From Anderseniella sp963700895 (lineage in GTDB: Bacteria > Pseudomonadota > Alphaproteobacteria > Rhizobiales > Aestuariivirgaceae), in assembly GCA_963700895.1 (NCBI GenBank), contig CAVOZI010000006.1:62001-126000 (forward strand): 64,000 bases of DNA, in the 5' to 3' direction. This document shows, piece by piece, positions 16,990-29,124 of the stretch. Numbering within the stretch: position 1 is the first letter of the stretch; every line of letters starts with the position of its first letter. A model generated the notes under the pieces. The model did not search any database, had not been told where the DNA came from, and saw only the letters and a program-made list of their open reading frames with translations. The position numbers were made by a program, and so were the translations under genes.

Positions 16990-17247
16990 TCAATCGTCCT
17001 TGCTGCCGGAGCCGCCGCCACTGCCGGTGGCTGCGTTCCACATGGCTTTCTGGAACTGGCTGAAGCCTTCCATGCCGGGCGTCAGCCACATCTTCATCAG
17101 TTCGGCCGGATCGAACTGTTCCATCTGCTTTTCCATCTGCGCCTGCATGCGGTCCATCATGGCGCGCTGCATGGGTTGAACATCCGGCAGGCCGAAGAAG
17201 GTCCTGGCCTCTTCAGGGGTGCAGTCGATATTGATCTTGATCTTCAT
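16990..17247 (-). CDS. DUF6489 family small protein
   Basis: An 85-residue soluble protein starting MKIKINIDCTPEEARTFFGLPDV, with a Met/Gln-rich amphipathic helix (RAMMDRMQAQMEKQMEQFD) and a Gly/Ser tail. The opening and length match a conserved alphaproteobacterial family of unknown function (DUF6489, by recollection). It ends 7 bases from the stop of the metallophosphoesterase-like gene, facing it. The upstream ccdA gene on the same strand starts at 18051 and stops 31 bases before this start, so the two may be cotranscribed. Confidence 0.75.
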   Translation of the reverse strand: MKIKINIDCTPEEARTFFGLPDVQPMQRAMMDRMQAQMEKQMEQFDPAELMKMWLTPGMEGFSQFQKAMWNAATGSGGGSGSKDD

Positions 17248-17277
17248 TGGGGCTGGTCCTCTCCGTTGCCGGATAGT

Positions 17278-18051
17278 CTAGCCCAGTGTGGCCAGCCCCG
17301 GAAAGGTTTCCAGCATCCAGTAGGACAAGGTGGTAAACGTGCCGGACAGGAACATCACCCCGGTCACCACGAGCAGGCCACCCATCACCTTTTCCACCGT
17401 GCCCAGATGCTTGCGGAACCCGGACATGAACTTGAGGAACTGCGGCATCGCCACCGCCGCCAGCAGGAACGGCACGCCGAGACCTGCCGAATAGACCGCC
17501 AGCAGTCCCGCCCCCTTCTGCACGCTGTCTTCAAGCGAGGCCGCTGAAAGGATCGCCGCCAGCACCGGTCCGATGCACGGCGTCCAGCCGAGCGCGAAGG
17601 CAAGCCCGATCGCATATGCGCCGACGAACCCGACCGGCCGGCTTTCCTGGTGATAGCGCACTTCCCTGGACAGCAGGCCTATGCGGAAGGCGCCCAGGAA
17701 ATGGAGCCCCATGATGATGATGATGATGCCGGCGATGGAGGTTAGCACCGGGAAGCTCACGCCGCCGATGGAAACTTCCCACGCAATGGCCTCGCGCATC
17801 CACTGACCTATCAGGCTGGCCGAAGCGCCGAGCGCGATGAACACGGTCGAAAAGCCGGCAACGAAAAGCAGCGAGGAAATCACCGCCTTTCGCTGGATCG
17901 CCGGGTTCACGCCCTCCTTGCCGGTCAGTTCCTCGAGCGAGGTGCCGGCGATGAAGCACAGATAGGGCGGCACCAGCGGCAGGACGCACGGGCTCAGGAA
18001 ACTGAGCAATCCGGCCGTGAAAGCCGCCCATATGGAAACGTCAAGACCCAT
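17278..18051 (-). CDS. ccdA: CcdA-like cytochrome c biogenesis / thiol reductant transmembrane protein
   Basis: The start at MGLDVSIWAAF (18051) is preferred over the longer frame from 18138, whose first 29 residues are hydrophilic. The 257-residue protein has six hydrophobic helices and the paired cysteines in FLSPCVLPLVPPYL and LGWTPCIGPVL, the DsbD/CcdA signature for moving reducing equivalents across the inner membrane to periplasmic thiol proteins, mainly for cytochrome c maturation. No thioredoxin-like partner lies beside it. It is divergent from the DUF1007 gene. Confidence 0.9.
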   Translation of the reverse strand: MGLDVSIWAAFTAGLLSFLSPCVLPLVPPYLCFIAGTSLEELTGKEGVNPAIQRKAVISSLLFVAGFSTVFIALGASASLIGQWMREAIAWEVSIGGVSFPVLTSIAGIIIIIMGLHFLGAFRIGLLSREVRYHQESRPVGFVGAYAIGLAFALGWTPCIGPVLAAILSAASLEDSVQKGAGLLAVYSAGLGVPFLLAAVAMPQFLKFMSGFRKHLGTVEKVMGGLLVVTGVMFLSGTFTTLSYWMLETFPGLATLG

Positions 18052-18278
18052 GTCTTCAGTCTGTCCGGACAATGCTGGCGTTGTTGCACCCGGAAAGTGG
18101 CGCTTCGTGGGCGCAATGGCAAGCCGCTGGCGGTTCACATGGTGTCACATGCCTGTCAGCAGACGCCGCTTTGACCCTGGCCAATTCTTAAGCCAGATTC
18201 AATCCGATTCCATGATATTGCTTGATTTCATTTATAATGATTCAGTTGTTCTTCAACCGGGATTCACCAACGGGCCAG

Positions 18279-18968
18279 ATGACGAGACACTTGAACAGGC
18301 TCATAGCCATGCCGCTGGCCATTGTCGCCGCAAGCCAGTTCGCAGCCGCGCCGGTGGCAGCGCACCCTCACGTGTGGTCCGACATGCGCTCCGACCTGGT
18401 GCTGGACGACCAGGGCCGGGCGGTTGCCATCAACGTCGAGTGGATCTTCGATGCCGGTTATACCGAAGCCGCAACCGAGGGCATGGATGCGGACGGTGAC
18501 GGCATCTACACCCCGGCCGAACTGCACCCGGTCGCCACCGAGAATATCAACGCGTTGAAGGAATTCCGCTATTTCGTGCAGGCCAAGACGGACGGCAAGG
18601 ACATCACCTACGCTGACGTCACCGAATATGGCCACCGCATCAACGACGAAGGCCGCCTGCACATGGTCTTCGTGGTGCCGTTTGCCGAGCCGGTCGGCCT
18701 CACCACCGGGGATTTCACGTACAGCATCTATGACCCGGACTTCTTCATCGCCTACGAGTTCGTCAAGGAAAACGCGGTGGCCGCCATCGGCAACCTGCCG
18801 CAGAACTGCACCATCTCGATCGGCGCAGTGGCGTTTGACGAACAGGTCCAGCAGACCAAGGAAATGCTCGCCGAGAAGCCACCGGACTGGCAGCCTGAGC
18901 AGCCGACCGATTTCGGCTCCCTGTTCGCCCAGCCGGTGAACGTGACCTGCAAGCCGCAGGCGAGCTGA
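18279..18968 (+). CDS. DUF1007 family periplasmic protein
   Basis: The start at MTRHLNRLIAM gives a 229-residue protein with a signal peptide ending in AAPVAAHPHVWSD. The mature protein begins with the HPHVW motif, which with the acidic DADGDGIYTPAEL (EF-hand-like) segment characterises DUF1007. Members are regularly encoded next to NicO/RcnA-type nickel/cobalt permeases, as here, and are presumed periplasmic metal-binding partners. The upstream 140 bases are AT-richer (TTTCATTTATAATGATTC at about 18228-18245) and may contain the promoter; no known metal-sensor box is clear. Confidence 0.88.
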   Translation: MTRHLNRLIAMPLAIVAASQFAAAPVAAHPHVWSDMRSDLVLDDQGRAVAINVEWIFDAGYTEAATEGMDADGDGIYTPAELHPVATENINALKEFRYFVQAKTDGKDITYADVTEYGHRINDEGRLHMVFVVPFAEPVGLTTGDFTYSIYDPDFFIAYEFVKENAVAAIGNLPQNCTISIGAVAFDEQVQQTKEMLAEKPPDWQPEQPTDFGSLFAQPVNVTCKPQAS

Positions 18969-18978
18969 GCCCGGTCCC

Positions 18979-20145
18979 GTGCTGCTGCTTCGAACCCTCA
19001 TCATCTGTGCCTGCCTCGGCGTGCTGATGCTGACCGGTCTTTCACCGGCCGGCACGATTGCTCATGCCCAGCAGCAACAGGCCGAACAGGCTGAACCGGG
19101 CCAGGTGAAGCCCGGGCAGTTGCTGCTGCAGCGGCGCAAGGCCGCCAGCGAAGGCGCTGCAGAGGCGGGACCTGCCTTCACCGCCGATCCGAAAGGCTGG
19201 ATCCAGGCGCGCCAGCGCGACTTCTACGGCAAGATGTCGGCCGCGCTCACGGCCATGAAGCGCGGCTCTGCCTGGACCGCCGCCTGGACGCTGATGCTGC
19301 TAAGTTTCATCTATGGCGTGCTGCACGCCGCAGGCCCCGGCCATGGCAAGGCGGTCGTTTCCGCCTGGCTGCTCGCCAACGAGCGACAGCTGAGGCGCGG
19401 GGTGCTGATCTCGTTCATGGCGGCGGGCGTTCAGGCGCTGACCGCGATCTTGCTGGTCTCCGCCCTGCTGCTGACGGTAAGTGCTGCGGCCAGGACGGCG
19501 AAGTCCATGGCGCTGGGGCTGGAGGCTGCAAGTTTCGCCCTGATCGGGCTGACCGGCCTGTGGCTGGTGTGGCAGGCAGTCCGGCCCCGGCTTGCTCCCG
19601 TGCCGGCACTGGCCGGACACGGCCTGCATGACCATCATCACCATCACGATCATCATGATCACGATCATCATGACCATGGTCACCATCATCACGGGCACGA
19701 TCATGGTCATGGTCACAGCCTTCACGAACACCACCACGATCATGATCATGGCGATGACTGCGGCTGCGGGCATGCCCACATGCCGTCTGCGGCCGAACTG
19801 AACGAACCCGTATCGCTTTGGAAGGCCGCGAGCATCGCCTTTGCCGTCGGCATCCGCCCGTGCACCGGCGGCATCCTGGTGCTGCTGTTCTCCTCGGCGC
19901 TGGGGTTGTACTGGGCCGGGGTGGCGGCAACGCTGGTGATGGCGCTTGGCACCGCGATCACCGTGTCGGCGATCGCCGTGCTGGCGGTGACGTCCCGCGA
20001 TCTGGCGCTGAAATTCGCCGGGCGCGACTCGCTCTGGCTCGACCGCACCGCCTTCGGGCTCAAGCTGGCGGGCGGGCTTTTCATCGCCTGCGTCGGCGGT
20101 CTACTGTTCTGGGCGACGGTGACCAACACCCAGCCGCTGATCTGA
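18979..20145 (+). CDS. NicO/RcnA-like nickel/cobalt transporter with long His-rich loop
   Basis: A GTG start gives 388 residues. After a signal-like N-terminus and a short periplasmic stretch, six hydrophobic helices carry the NicO motifs (LHAAGPGHGKAVVSAWLLA; later GIRPCTGGILVLLFSSAL). Between helices 3 and 4 lies a loop of about 45 residues (from about 19621 to 19780) made almost only of His, Asp and Gly, ending in a Cys-x-Cys (DDCGCGHAH). Family members move Ni or Co across the inner membrane; direction is not decided by sequence. The cobalt-type nitrile hydratase 3 kb upstream suggests cobalt. Confidence 0.88.
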   Translation: MLLLRTLIICACLGVLMLTGLSPAGTIAHAQQQQAEQAEPGQVKPGQLLLQRRKAASEGAAEAGPAFTADPKGWIQARQRDFYGKMSAALTAMKRGSAWTAAWTLMLLSFIYGVLHAAGPGHGKAVVSAWLLANERQLRRGVLISFMAAGVQALTAILLVSALLLTVSAAARTAKSMALGLEAASFALIGLTGLWLVWQAVRPRLAPVPALAGHGLHDHHHHHDHHDHDHHDHGHHHHGHDHGHGHSLHEHHHDHDHGDDCGCGHAHMPSAAELNEPVSLWKAASIAFAVGIRPCTGGILVLLFSSALGLYWAGVAATLVMALGTAITVSAIAVLAVTSRDLALKFAGRDSLWLDRTAFGLKLAGGLFIACVGGLLFWATVTNTQPLI

Positions 20146-20160
20146 TACGGAGCATAGCCA

Positions 20161-21021
20161 ATGTTGTCTGCGCTGAAGTCCGCCCTGTGCGGCATCGCCT
20201 TGCTCGCGTATGCGGCAGCCCTGCCGGCCCAGGCGCAGGTCACCGAAGGCGACGACGCGCCATTGCGCTTCGGCCGCTTCGAACACGAAGGCAAGGTGGT
20301 GCACGGCTTCCTCTCGGCCGGCGGCATCCACGAACTGTCGGGCGGGTTTTTCGACGAAGCCACAGTGCGTACCGGCCGGGTCATCCCGCTGGAAGAAGTG
20401 AAGATTCTCGCGCCCGTGCTGCCCGGCAAGGTCATCGGCATCGCGCTCAACTACAAGGGTCATGGTGGCGAGAAGACGGACGAACCGCAGTTCTTCGCCA
20501 AGCTGCCCTCGTCGGTCATTGCTCACGAAGGCACCATCGTGCCCCCGAAGGACTCGAAGAACCTGCATTATGAAGGCGAGGTCGTGATCGTCATGGGCGC
20601 GCGCGCCAGAAAGGTGCCGGAGGCGCAGGCGCTGGAGTACGTGTTCGGCGTCACTGCCGGGAACGACATTACCGAGCGCAGCTTCGGTTCCGGCGGCTTC
20701 GACGTGCTCAAGGCTAAGGGCTCCGACACCTTCGCACCACTGGGTCCGTGGATCGTGCCGGGCCTTACCGTCGATAACCTGAAACTGGAGACGCAGGTCA
20801 ACGGCAAGACCGTGCAGCAGGGCTCGACGAAGCAGATGATCCATTCGGCGGCGAAGATCATCGCCACCGTATCGAAGTACATCACGCTTGAACCGGGCGA
20901 CGTTATCTATACCGGCACGCCGGGTGTCACCCAGCCGCTCAACGAAGGTGACGTCGTCGACGTGATGGTGGAGGGCGTCGGCCGGTTACGCAACACGGTT
21001 GGCCCGGCTGCCGCTGACTAG
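20161..21021 (+). CDS. Fumarylacetoacetate hydrolase family protein with signal peptide
   Basis: The 286 residues start with a clear Sec signal peptide (MLSALKSALCGIALLAYAA, ending LPAQAQ), followed by a full FAH domain: GKVIGIALNYKGHG, the metal ligands E-x-E in LHYEGEVVIVMG, a downstream Asp in TAGNDITERSF and the terminal GDVIYTGTPGVTQPLNEGD. Cytoplasmic family members cleave or hydrate C-C bonds in 2,4-dioxo acids (for example catechol meta-cleavage products). Export of an FAH enzyme is unusual. It follows the NicO-like gene by 15 bases, so it is probably cotranscribed. The substrate is unknown. Confidence 0.88.
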   Translation: MLSALKSALCGIALLAYAAALPAQAQVTEGDDAPLRFGRFEHEGKVVHGFLSAGGIHELSGGFFDEATVRTGRVIPLEEVKILAPVLPGKVIGIALNYKGHGGEKTDEPQFFAKLPSSVIAHEGTIVPPKDSKNLHYEGEVVIVMGARARKVPEAQALEYVFGVTAGNDITERSFGSGGFDVLKAKGSDTFAPLGPWIVPGLTVDNLKLETQVNGKTVQQGSTKQMIHSAAKIIATVSKYITLEPGDVIYTGTPGVTQPLNEGDVVDVMVEGVGRLRNTVGPAAAD

Positions 21022-21037
21022 AGCAACATCGAAGCGT

Positions 21038-21499
21038 CTATTGCCCCGCCGCGGCAGCCTTGCCCATGGCAGTGACCGCACCGGTCATCTTCGCAATCAC
21101 TTCGTCCACCCCATCCAGCGCAAACTGCTTCTGCAATGCAGCCGGATCTGTGACTGACAGCCATGTCTTGCCGTCTGCATCCGTCCACGCCAGCGCCTTC
21201 ATCGGCAGGGCAATGCCGGCTTCCTGATTGGCCTGCATCAGTGGCGTGCCAAGTTTGGGATTGCCAAACAGCATCAGCTGCGTGGGCCGCAGGGTCTCGC
21301 CGGCTTTCATGGCTCCTTCTGCATGGTCGATCCGGGCAAACACCGTGATGCCTTTTTCGGCAAATATCTTTTCCAGCCGGTCGAGCGTCGTGGCAGCATC
21401 ATGAGCGCTCTGCATCCTGATTGTGCCGGCATCCTGCGCAACGGCTGGCATGGCGAGCGTGACAATAATGGCCATGGTGGCTGCGGCCTGTTTCAGCAT
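21038..21499 (-). CDS. DUF302 domain exported protein
   Basis: I start it at MLKQAAATMAIIVTLAM, behind a GGAGAGGAC site, giving 153 residues. A signal peptide (…AMPAVAQ) precedes a DUF302 domain with the characteristic HDAATTLDRLEKIFAEKGITVFARIDH and LMLFGNPKLGTPLMQ segments. DUF302 proteins are small alpha/beta proteins of unknown, possibly lipid- or metal-related, function. It is convergent with the exported FAH gene, 16 bases apart. Confidence 0.9.
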   Translation of the reverse strand: MLKQAAATMAIIVTLAMPAVAQDAGTIRMQSAHDAATTLDRLEKIFAEKGITVFARIDHAEGAMKAGETLRPTQLMLFGNPKLGTPLMQANQEAGIALPMKALAWTDADGKTWLSVTDPAALQKQFALDGVDEVIAKMTGAVTAMGKAAAAGQ

Positions 21500-21627
21500 G
21501 ATGGAGTCCTCTCCGGTTGATGGCGGATTGCGGCTTGCAAGCCTGGGATGCTTTCTTGTCATGCTGACGGTTCACGCCGCACAGGCAAATCACAATGGCG
21601 TGGGATACTCGTGAGGCCAACTTGCAG

Positions 21628-22128
21628 ATGAAACAGACAGCAGCCTTCACCGGCAGCCGGCAATGGCTCGCTCCGGTCGCATTCATTGCGCTGTGCATGA
21701 CGGTGGGCAGTCTTGCTGCATGGGCCACTGCGGGCGCCGTCGATGACTGGTACCGCACCATCGCCAAGCCGGACTGGACCCCGCCCGACTGGGCGTTCGG
21801 CCCTGCCTGGACCGTGCTCTACATCGCCATGGGACTGGCTGCCGGCCGGGTGTGGCAGGCCGGCGGTGGCTGGACCGGGCCGGCGCGCACGCCACTCGTC
21901 TGGTTCTTCATCCAGCTTGCCTTCAATGCCGGCTGGTCGTTCGCTTTCTTCGCCGCCCGCTCACCACTGCTCGGACTGATCGAAGTGGTGCCGTTCTGGC
22001 TGTCCATTGCCGTGACAGGCTGGTTGTTCTGGAAAATTGACCGCATCGCCGGGCTGCTGTTCGTGCCTTACCTGGCCTGGGTCAGCTTTGCCGCGGCATT
22101 GAATTTCACCATCTGGCTTATGAATTAA
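21628..22128 (+). CDS. tspO: TspO/MBR family tryptophan-rich sensory protein
   Basis: From the ATG at 21628 the protein has 166 residues, five hydrophobic helices and the family signatures WYRTIAKPDWTPPDWAFGPAWTVLY and SFAAALNFTIWLMN. TspO binds tetrapyrroles and modulates stress or pigment gene expression in alphaproteobacteria. An upstream in-frame ATG at 21595 would add 11 residues. The start is divergent from the DUF302 gene. Confidence 0.92.
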   Translation: MKQTAAFTGSRQWLAPVAFIALCMTVGSLAAWATAGAVDDWYRTIAKPDWTPPDWAFGPAWTVLYIAMGLAAGRVWQAGGGWTGPARTPLVWFFIQLAFNAGWSFAFFAARSPLLGLIEVVPFWLSIAVTGWLFWKIDRIAGLLFVPYLAWVSFAAALNFTIWLMN

Positions 22129-22166
22129 CTCCTTGGTTGCTTGACTCCATCACAGACTCCGATTTA

Positions 22167-22181
22167 GAACAAAACAGGAAC
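22167..22181 (+). promoter_or_regulatory. LexA box (SOS operator) of the imuA-imuB-dnaE2 operon
   Basis: GAACAAAACAGGAAC fits the alphaproteobacterial LexA site GAAC-N7-GAAC (complement of GTTC-N7-GTTC) exactly. It lies 25 bases before the preferred imuA start, where a promoter and operator would be expected, and predicts repression by LexA and DNA-damage induction. Confidence 0.9.
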
Positions 22182-22205
22182 GATATCGGAGTGCAGGCAA
22201 CCAGG

Positions 22206-23144
22206 ATGAACCGTCACGGTCAGGCATATCAGTTGCGCACCAGCACCGCCGCACAGCCGCCCAACCGGCTGGACGAAGACGCCCGCGCCCGGCTGATCGG
22301 CAGGCTGAAAGGCCATATTGACCGCATTGCCGGGGAAGGTCCGTCGTTGGACGCGGTCACTGACATGGTGTCTGGCGCAGCCGCCGGCTGGATCACCGGC
22401 CTCGCCGAAATCGACGCGCACCTGCCGGCGGGCGGGCTGCACCCGCATGGCGCCCACGAGGTGGTGGCGCGCTCTTATGGCGATGCGCCGGCCGCGCTGG
22501 GCTTTGCCGCCGCTCTGGCCGCGTGCCGCCTCATCGGCCTGCAGCCGGAGGACCGGCGGCCGGTGCTGTGGGTGCGTGCGCTCGGTGATGTGTCGGAATA
22601 TGGCCGGTTGTACGGGCATGGTCTCGCCCGCTTCGGGCTGACCCATGAGCGGCTGCTCACCGTATCGCTCAGGAAGCCCGCCGCCGTGCTGTGGACCATC
22701 GAGGAAGCGCTCAGGTCGCGCGCCGTGGCGATGGTGGTGTGCGACGGCGACCATGACCGCTTCGGTCTGACCGCCACCCGGCGCGCCATGCTGGCGGCGC
22801 AGCAAGGCGAAACGCCCTGCCTGATGGTGTTCACAAGGCCCCGCGACGGCGCCACTGCAGCGCGCACCCGCTGGCAGGTCGCGCCTGCGCCCTCCATCCC
22901 GCCGCCTTTCGACGCAACCGCGCCCGGCAATCCCGCCTGGCGTCTTGAGCTCACCCGCAGCCGGGGCAGCAGGCCCGGCGCCTGGACCGTGGACTGGCAT
23001 CATGCAACGCATCGTTTCTCTCTGGTTTCCCCATTTGCCCATCGAGCGGCTGAAACGGGCGTTGACGGCGAAGGGGCTGTCGAGCCCGCTCTTGTCGGCG
23101 CACGTGCCGTTCGTGCTGGTCACGCCGGGCGCGAGGGGGCTTAG
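22206..23144 (+). CDS. imuA: ImuA, SOS mutasome component
   Basis: The start at MNRHGQAYQL (22206) lies just downstream of the LexA box; the longer frame from 22137 would include the box itself. The 312-residue protein has the RecA-like fold segments of ImuA: GWITGLAEIDAHLPAGGLHPHGAHEVVA and VLWVRALGDVSEYGRLYGHGLARFG. ImuA works with ImuB and DnaE2 in damage-induced mutagenesis. The C-terminal about 48 codons overlap imuB in another frame, a long overlap whose end may be poorly conserved. Confidence 0.92.
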   Translation: MNRHGQAYQLRTSTAAQPPNRLDEDARARLIGRLKGHIDRIAGEGPSLDAVTDMVSGAAAGWITGLAEIDAHLPAGGLHPHGAHEVVARSYGDAPAALGFAAALAACRLIGLQPEDRRPVLWVRALGDVSEYGRLYGHGLARFGLTHERLLTVSLRKPAAVLWTIEEALRSRAVAMVVCDGDHDRFGLTATRRAMLAAQQGETPCLMVFTRPRDGATAARTRWQVAPAPSIPPPFDATAPGNPAWRLELTRSRGSRPGAWTVDWHHATHRFSLVSPFAHRAAETGVDGEGAVEPALVGARAVRAGHAGREGA

Positions 23145-24656
23145 GCTTGCCGCCTGCAATGACGAGGCGCGCGCTCGCGGCCTGCAGCCCGGCGAGCGGC
23201 TGGCAGATGCGCGGGCGAAGGTGCCGGACCTTGCCTCTGCCGTGCACGAACCGGCCGAGGACGCCGCCAGCCTGTTGCGCATGGCGCGCTGGACCGAACG
23301 CTGGAGCCCCTGGGTGGCGATGGACCCGCCGGACGGGCTGCTGCTCGACGTGACCGGCGTAGCGCACCTGTTCGGCGGCGAGGCGATGTTGCTGGCCGAC
23401 ATGACCGGCCGCTTCGGCAGGCTCAACATGACAGCGCGCGCAGGTCTTGCCGGCACCGCCCCGGCAGCCCGCGCCATTGCCCGCTATGGCCAGCTTGGCA
23501 GCCCGCTGGTGGCGGAAGGGGCAGAACGCACCGCACTGGCCACCCTGCCGGTAGAAGCGCTTGACCTCGATGCCGACACGGTGACCACGCTGCGCCGCGC
23601 CGGATTGAAGCGCATCGGCCAGCTTTATGATCTGCCGCGCGCCAGCCTTGCCCGCCGCTTCCGGGCGAAGGACCGCCATGCCCGGCTGATGGAGCGGCTG
23701 GACGAAAGCCTCGGCCTCATCCGCACGCCGCTGTCGCCCCTGTCGCCGCCGGTGGAGTTTGCCGTGCGCCATGCGGTGATGGAGCCGTTGATGAGCCATG
23801 ACGGCGTGCTCGCCATGCTGGAGCACCTGAGCGCAGCCCTTTGCCTGAAGCTCACCCGGGCCGGTGAGGGTGCGGCCTATCTCGAACTCGCGCTTTATCG
23901 TGCTGACGGGTCCCGCGCCGTGGTACAGGCGGGCCTGTCGCGCCCGTCCGCCCGGGCCGGACACCTGGTCTGGCTGCTGGCGCCGCGGCTGGAAAAGGTT
24001 GACCTGGGCTTCGGCGTGGACGCCGCCAGCCTGAAAGCCCGCGAGACGCAAGGCCTCGCTGCGGTGCAGGAAGCCCTGACCCGCGAGGCCGGCGCGGGAA
24101 CGGAACTGGCGGAACTGGCCGACCGCATCGCCACTCGCGAGGACGGCACGCCGGTGAGCGTCACCTTACCGGTTGCAAGTCACCAGCCGGAGCAGGCCGA
24201 AGAGGTGAAGGGCTTGGGCGAGGCGGGCGCGGCCTTCCTGCATGGCGCCCATCCGAGGCCGCAGGCCGAGGCAAGCGCGACTGCGCGCCGGCCGGTCAGG
24301 CCGCCCCCGCGGAGCGGTGAGAGCGAAGCTCGAACTCGCGTGAGCGAAAACAATCCAAATCGCCCTCTCACCCTGCTCGACCGGCCGGAGGAAATCCAGG
24401 TGATCGCCTCGGTGCCGGACGGCCCGCCGGTGCGCTTCACCTGGCGCCACGTGGCGAGGAAGGTGCTGAAGGCTTCCGGCCCCGAACGCATCGCGCCCGA
24501 CTGGTGGCGGTCAGGCCATGCGCCGCGCGCCCCGCGTACCCGCGATTACTACACCGTCGAGGACGAGGCCGGCCGCCGTTACTGGATCTATCGCGAAGGC
24601 CTTTACGAGGAGCAGGACCAACCGTCGCCGGACTGGTTCGTGCACGGGCTGTTTGA

Positions 24657-24660
<4 letters not shown>
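23002..24660 (+). CDS. imuB: ImuB, inactive Y-family polymerase homologue
   Basis: The start at MQRIVSLWFPHLPIERLKRA is the family's usual N-terminus; 552 residues. It is related to DinB but lacks the conserved catalytic acidic residues of active Y-family enzymes, which is normal for ImuB. ImuB bridges the beta clamp and DnaE2 during translesion synthesis. Residues about 430-460 form a low-complexity, Arg/Ala-rich linker. The stop overlaps the dnaE2 GTG start (GTGA), indicating coupled translation. Confidence 0.93.
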
Positions 24661-27947
<3,287 letters not shown>

Positions 27948-27990
27948 AACCGGAAAGCCCCGGGCATAGCATCCGCCAGCCACAATCCGG

Positions 27991-29124
27991 ATGCCGCCCA
28001 TGCTCAACCACGATGAACTCCACGCCGCCACCGCCCCGCTCAACCGCGCCCGCTCCATGCCGGCGGGCTTCTACACTGACCCGGCCATCTTTGCGGCCGA
28101 ACGCGAACACATCCTGCTCAAGCGCTGGTTCTTTCTCGCCCGCGAGGAGCAGGTGCCAAACCCGGGCGACTACCTGACCTTCGACACGGCCGGCGGCCCG
28201 GTCATCCTCATTCGCGGCCAGGACGGCAAGGCACGCGTGTTCGCCAACTATTGCCGCCATCGCGGCTCCATCCTGCTGGAAGGCCAAGGCAACTGTTCGC
28301 GCATCGTCTGCCCCTATCACGCCTAGAGCTATCTCAGTGACGGCACGCTCTATGGCTGTCCGGACATGAAGGACGCCGAAGGCTTCGACCGTACCGAAAA
28401 CGGCCTTGTGCCGCTGCGCACGGAAAGCTGGGCCGGCTTCATCTTCGCCACCTACAACAAGGACGCGCCCGCGCTCATCGACTGCCTTGGCGACCTGCCA
28501 CGGCGCATGACCTCGCACAAGCTGTACGACATGGCCTGCACCTGGCGCATCACGCTGGAGCCCAACTGCAACTGGAAACTGATCCTCGAGAATGCCATGG
28601 AGACCTACCACACCGGCGTGGTGCACAAGAACTCTGTCGGCGCGCAGCAATCTCGCACCCTGCCCACCCAAGGCGACTGGCTGTGCATCCAGGTCATCTC
28701 CGGCCGCTCCATCGCCACCCTGCCCGGCACCCAGCCGCCCTTTCCCGCCATAGACGCTCTGGACGAGGATGCTCGGCAAGGCACCTACTTCACCGTCCTG
28801 CACCCGGCGCTGCAGTTCGCCGTGGCGCAGGACTGCATGTGGTGGTTGAACGTCACGCCGCTGGCGCACGACCGCTCGCTGCTGGAAATCGGCGGCTGCT
28901 TTCCAAAGCAGGCGCTGGACGACCCGGACTTCGCGGCCAAGGCGAAGCCCTATTATGACCGTTGGGAACTGGTGGGCCGGGAAGACATCGGCATTCTTGA
29001 AAAACAGCAGAAGGCGCTGGGCTCGGTGGCCTACAGGCCGGGGCCGCTGTCGTGGCGCGACGACCAGGTGCAGGCCATCGGCCTTTGGGTGCTGGACCAG
29101 CTTGAGGGTAAGTTGCCCGCCTGA
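27991..29124 (+). pseudogene. Rieske aromatic-ring-hydroxylating oxygenase alpha subunit, interrupted by an amber codon
   Basis: The reading frame runs from 27991 to 29124 without shift but contains TAG at 28324-28326. Upstream residues 1-111 carry the Rieske ligands C-R-H-R and C-P-Y-H. The stop directly follows CPYHA, and downstream the frame continues SYLSDGTLYGCPDM, where family members have CPYHAWSY. One G-to-A change (TGG to TAG) explains it. The downstream part keeps the catalytic-domain motif NCNWKLILENAMETYHTGVVH with the Fe-binding His residues. Apart from the stop the gene looks intact, so it is a recent nonsense mutation or a base error. An unrelated paralogue lies at 56655-57791. 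Confidence 0.85.

Noticed and set aside
18052..18278. Cobalamin or NiCo riboswitch before the DUF1007/NicO genes
   Set aside because: No B12-box or paired conserved helices could be found; only a short AT-rich, promoter-like stretch.
19621..19780. Short tandem repeats (CAC/CAT/GAT-rich) as a repeat array
   Set aside because: They are codons for His and Asp in the permease loop, without a constant unit or spacers; not CRISPR or a minisatellite.
28324..28326. TAG read as pyrrolysine or selenocysteine-like recoding
   Set aside because: The family has Trp at this place and nothing in the window suggests recoding; a point change is simpler.
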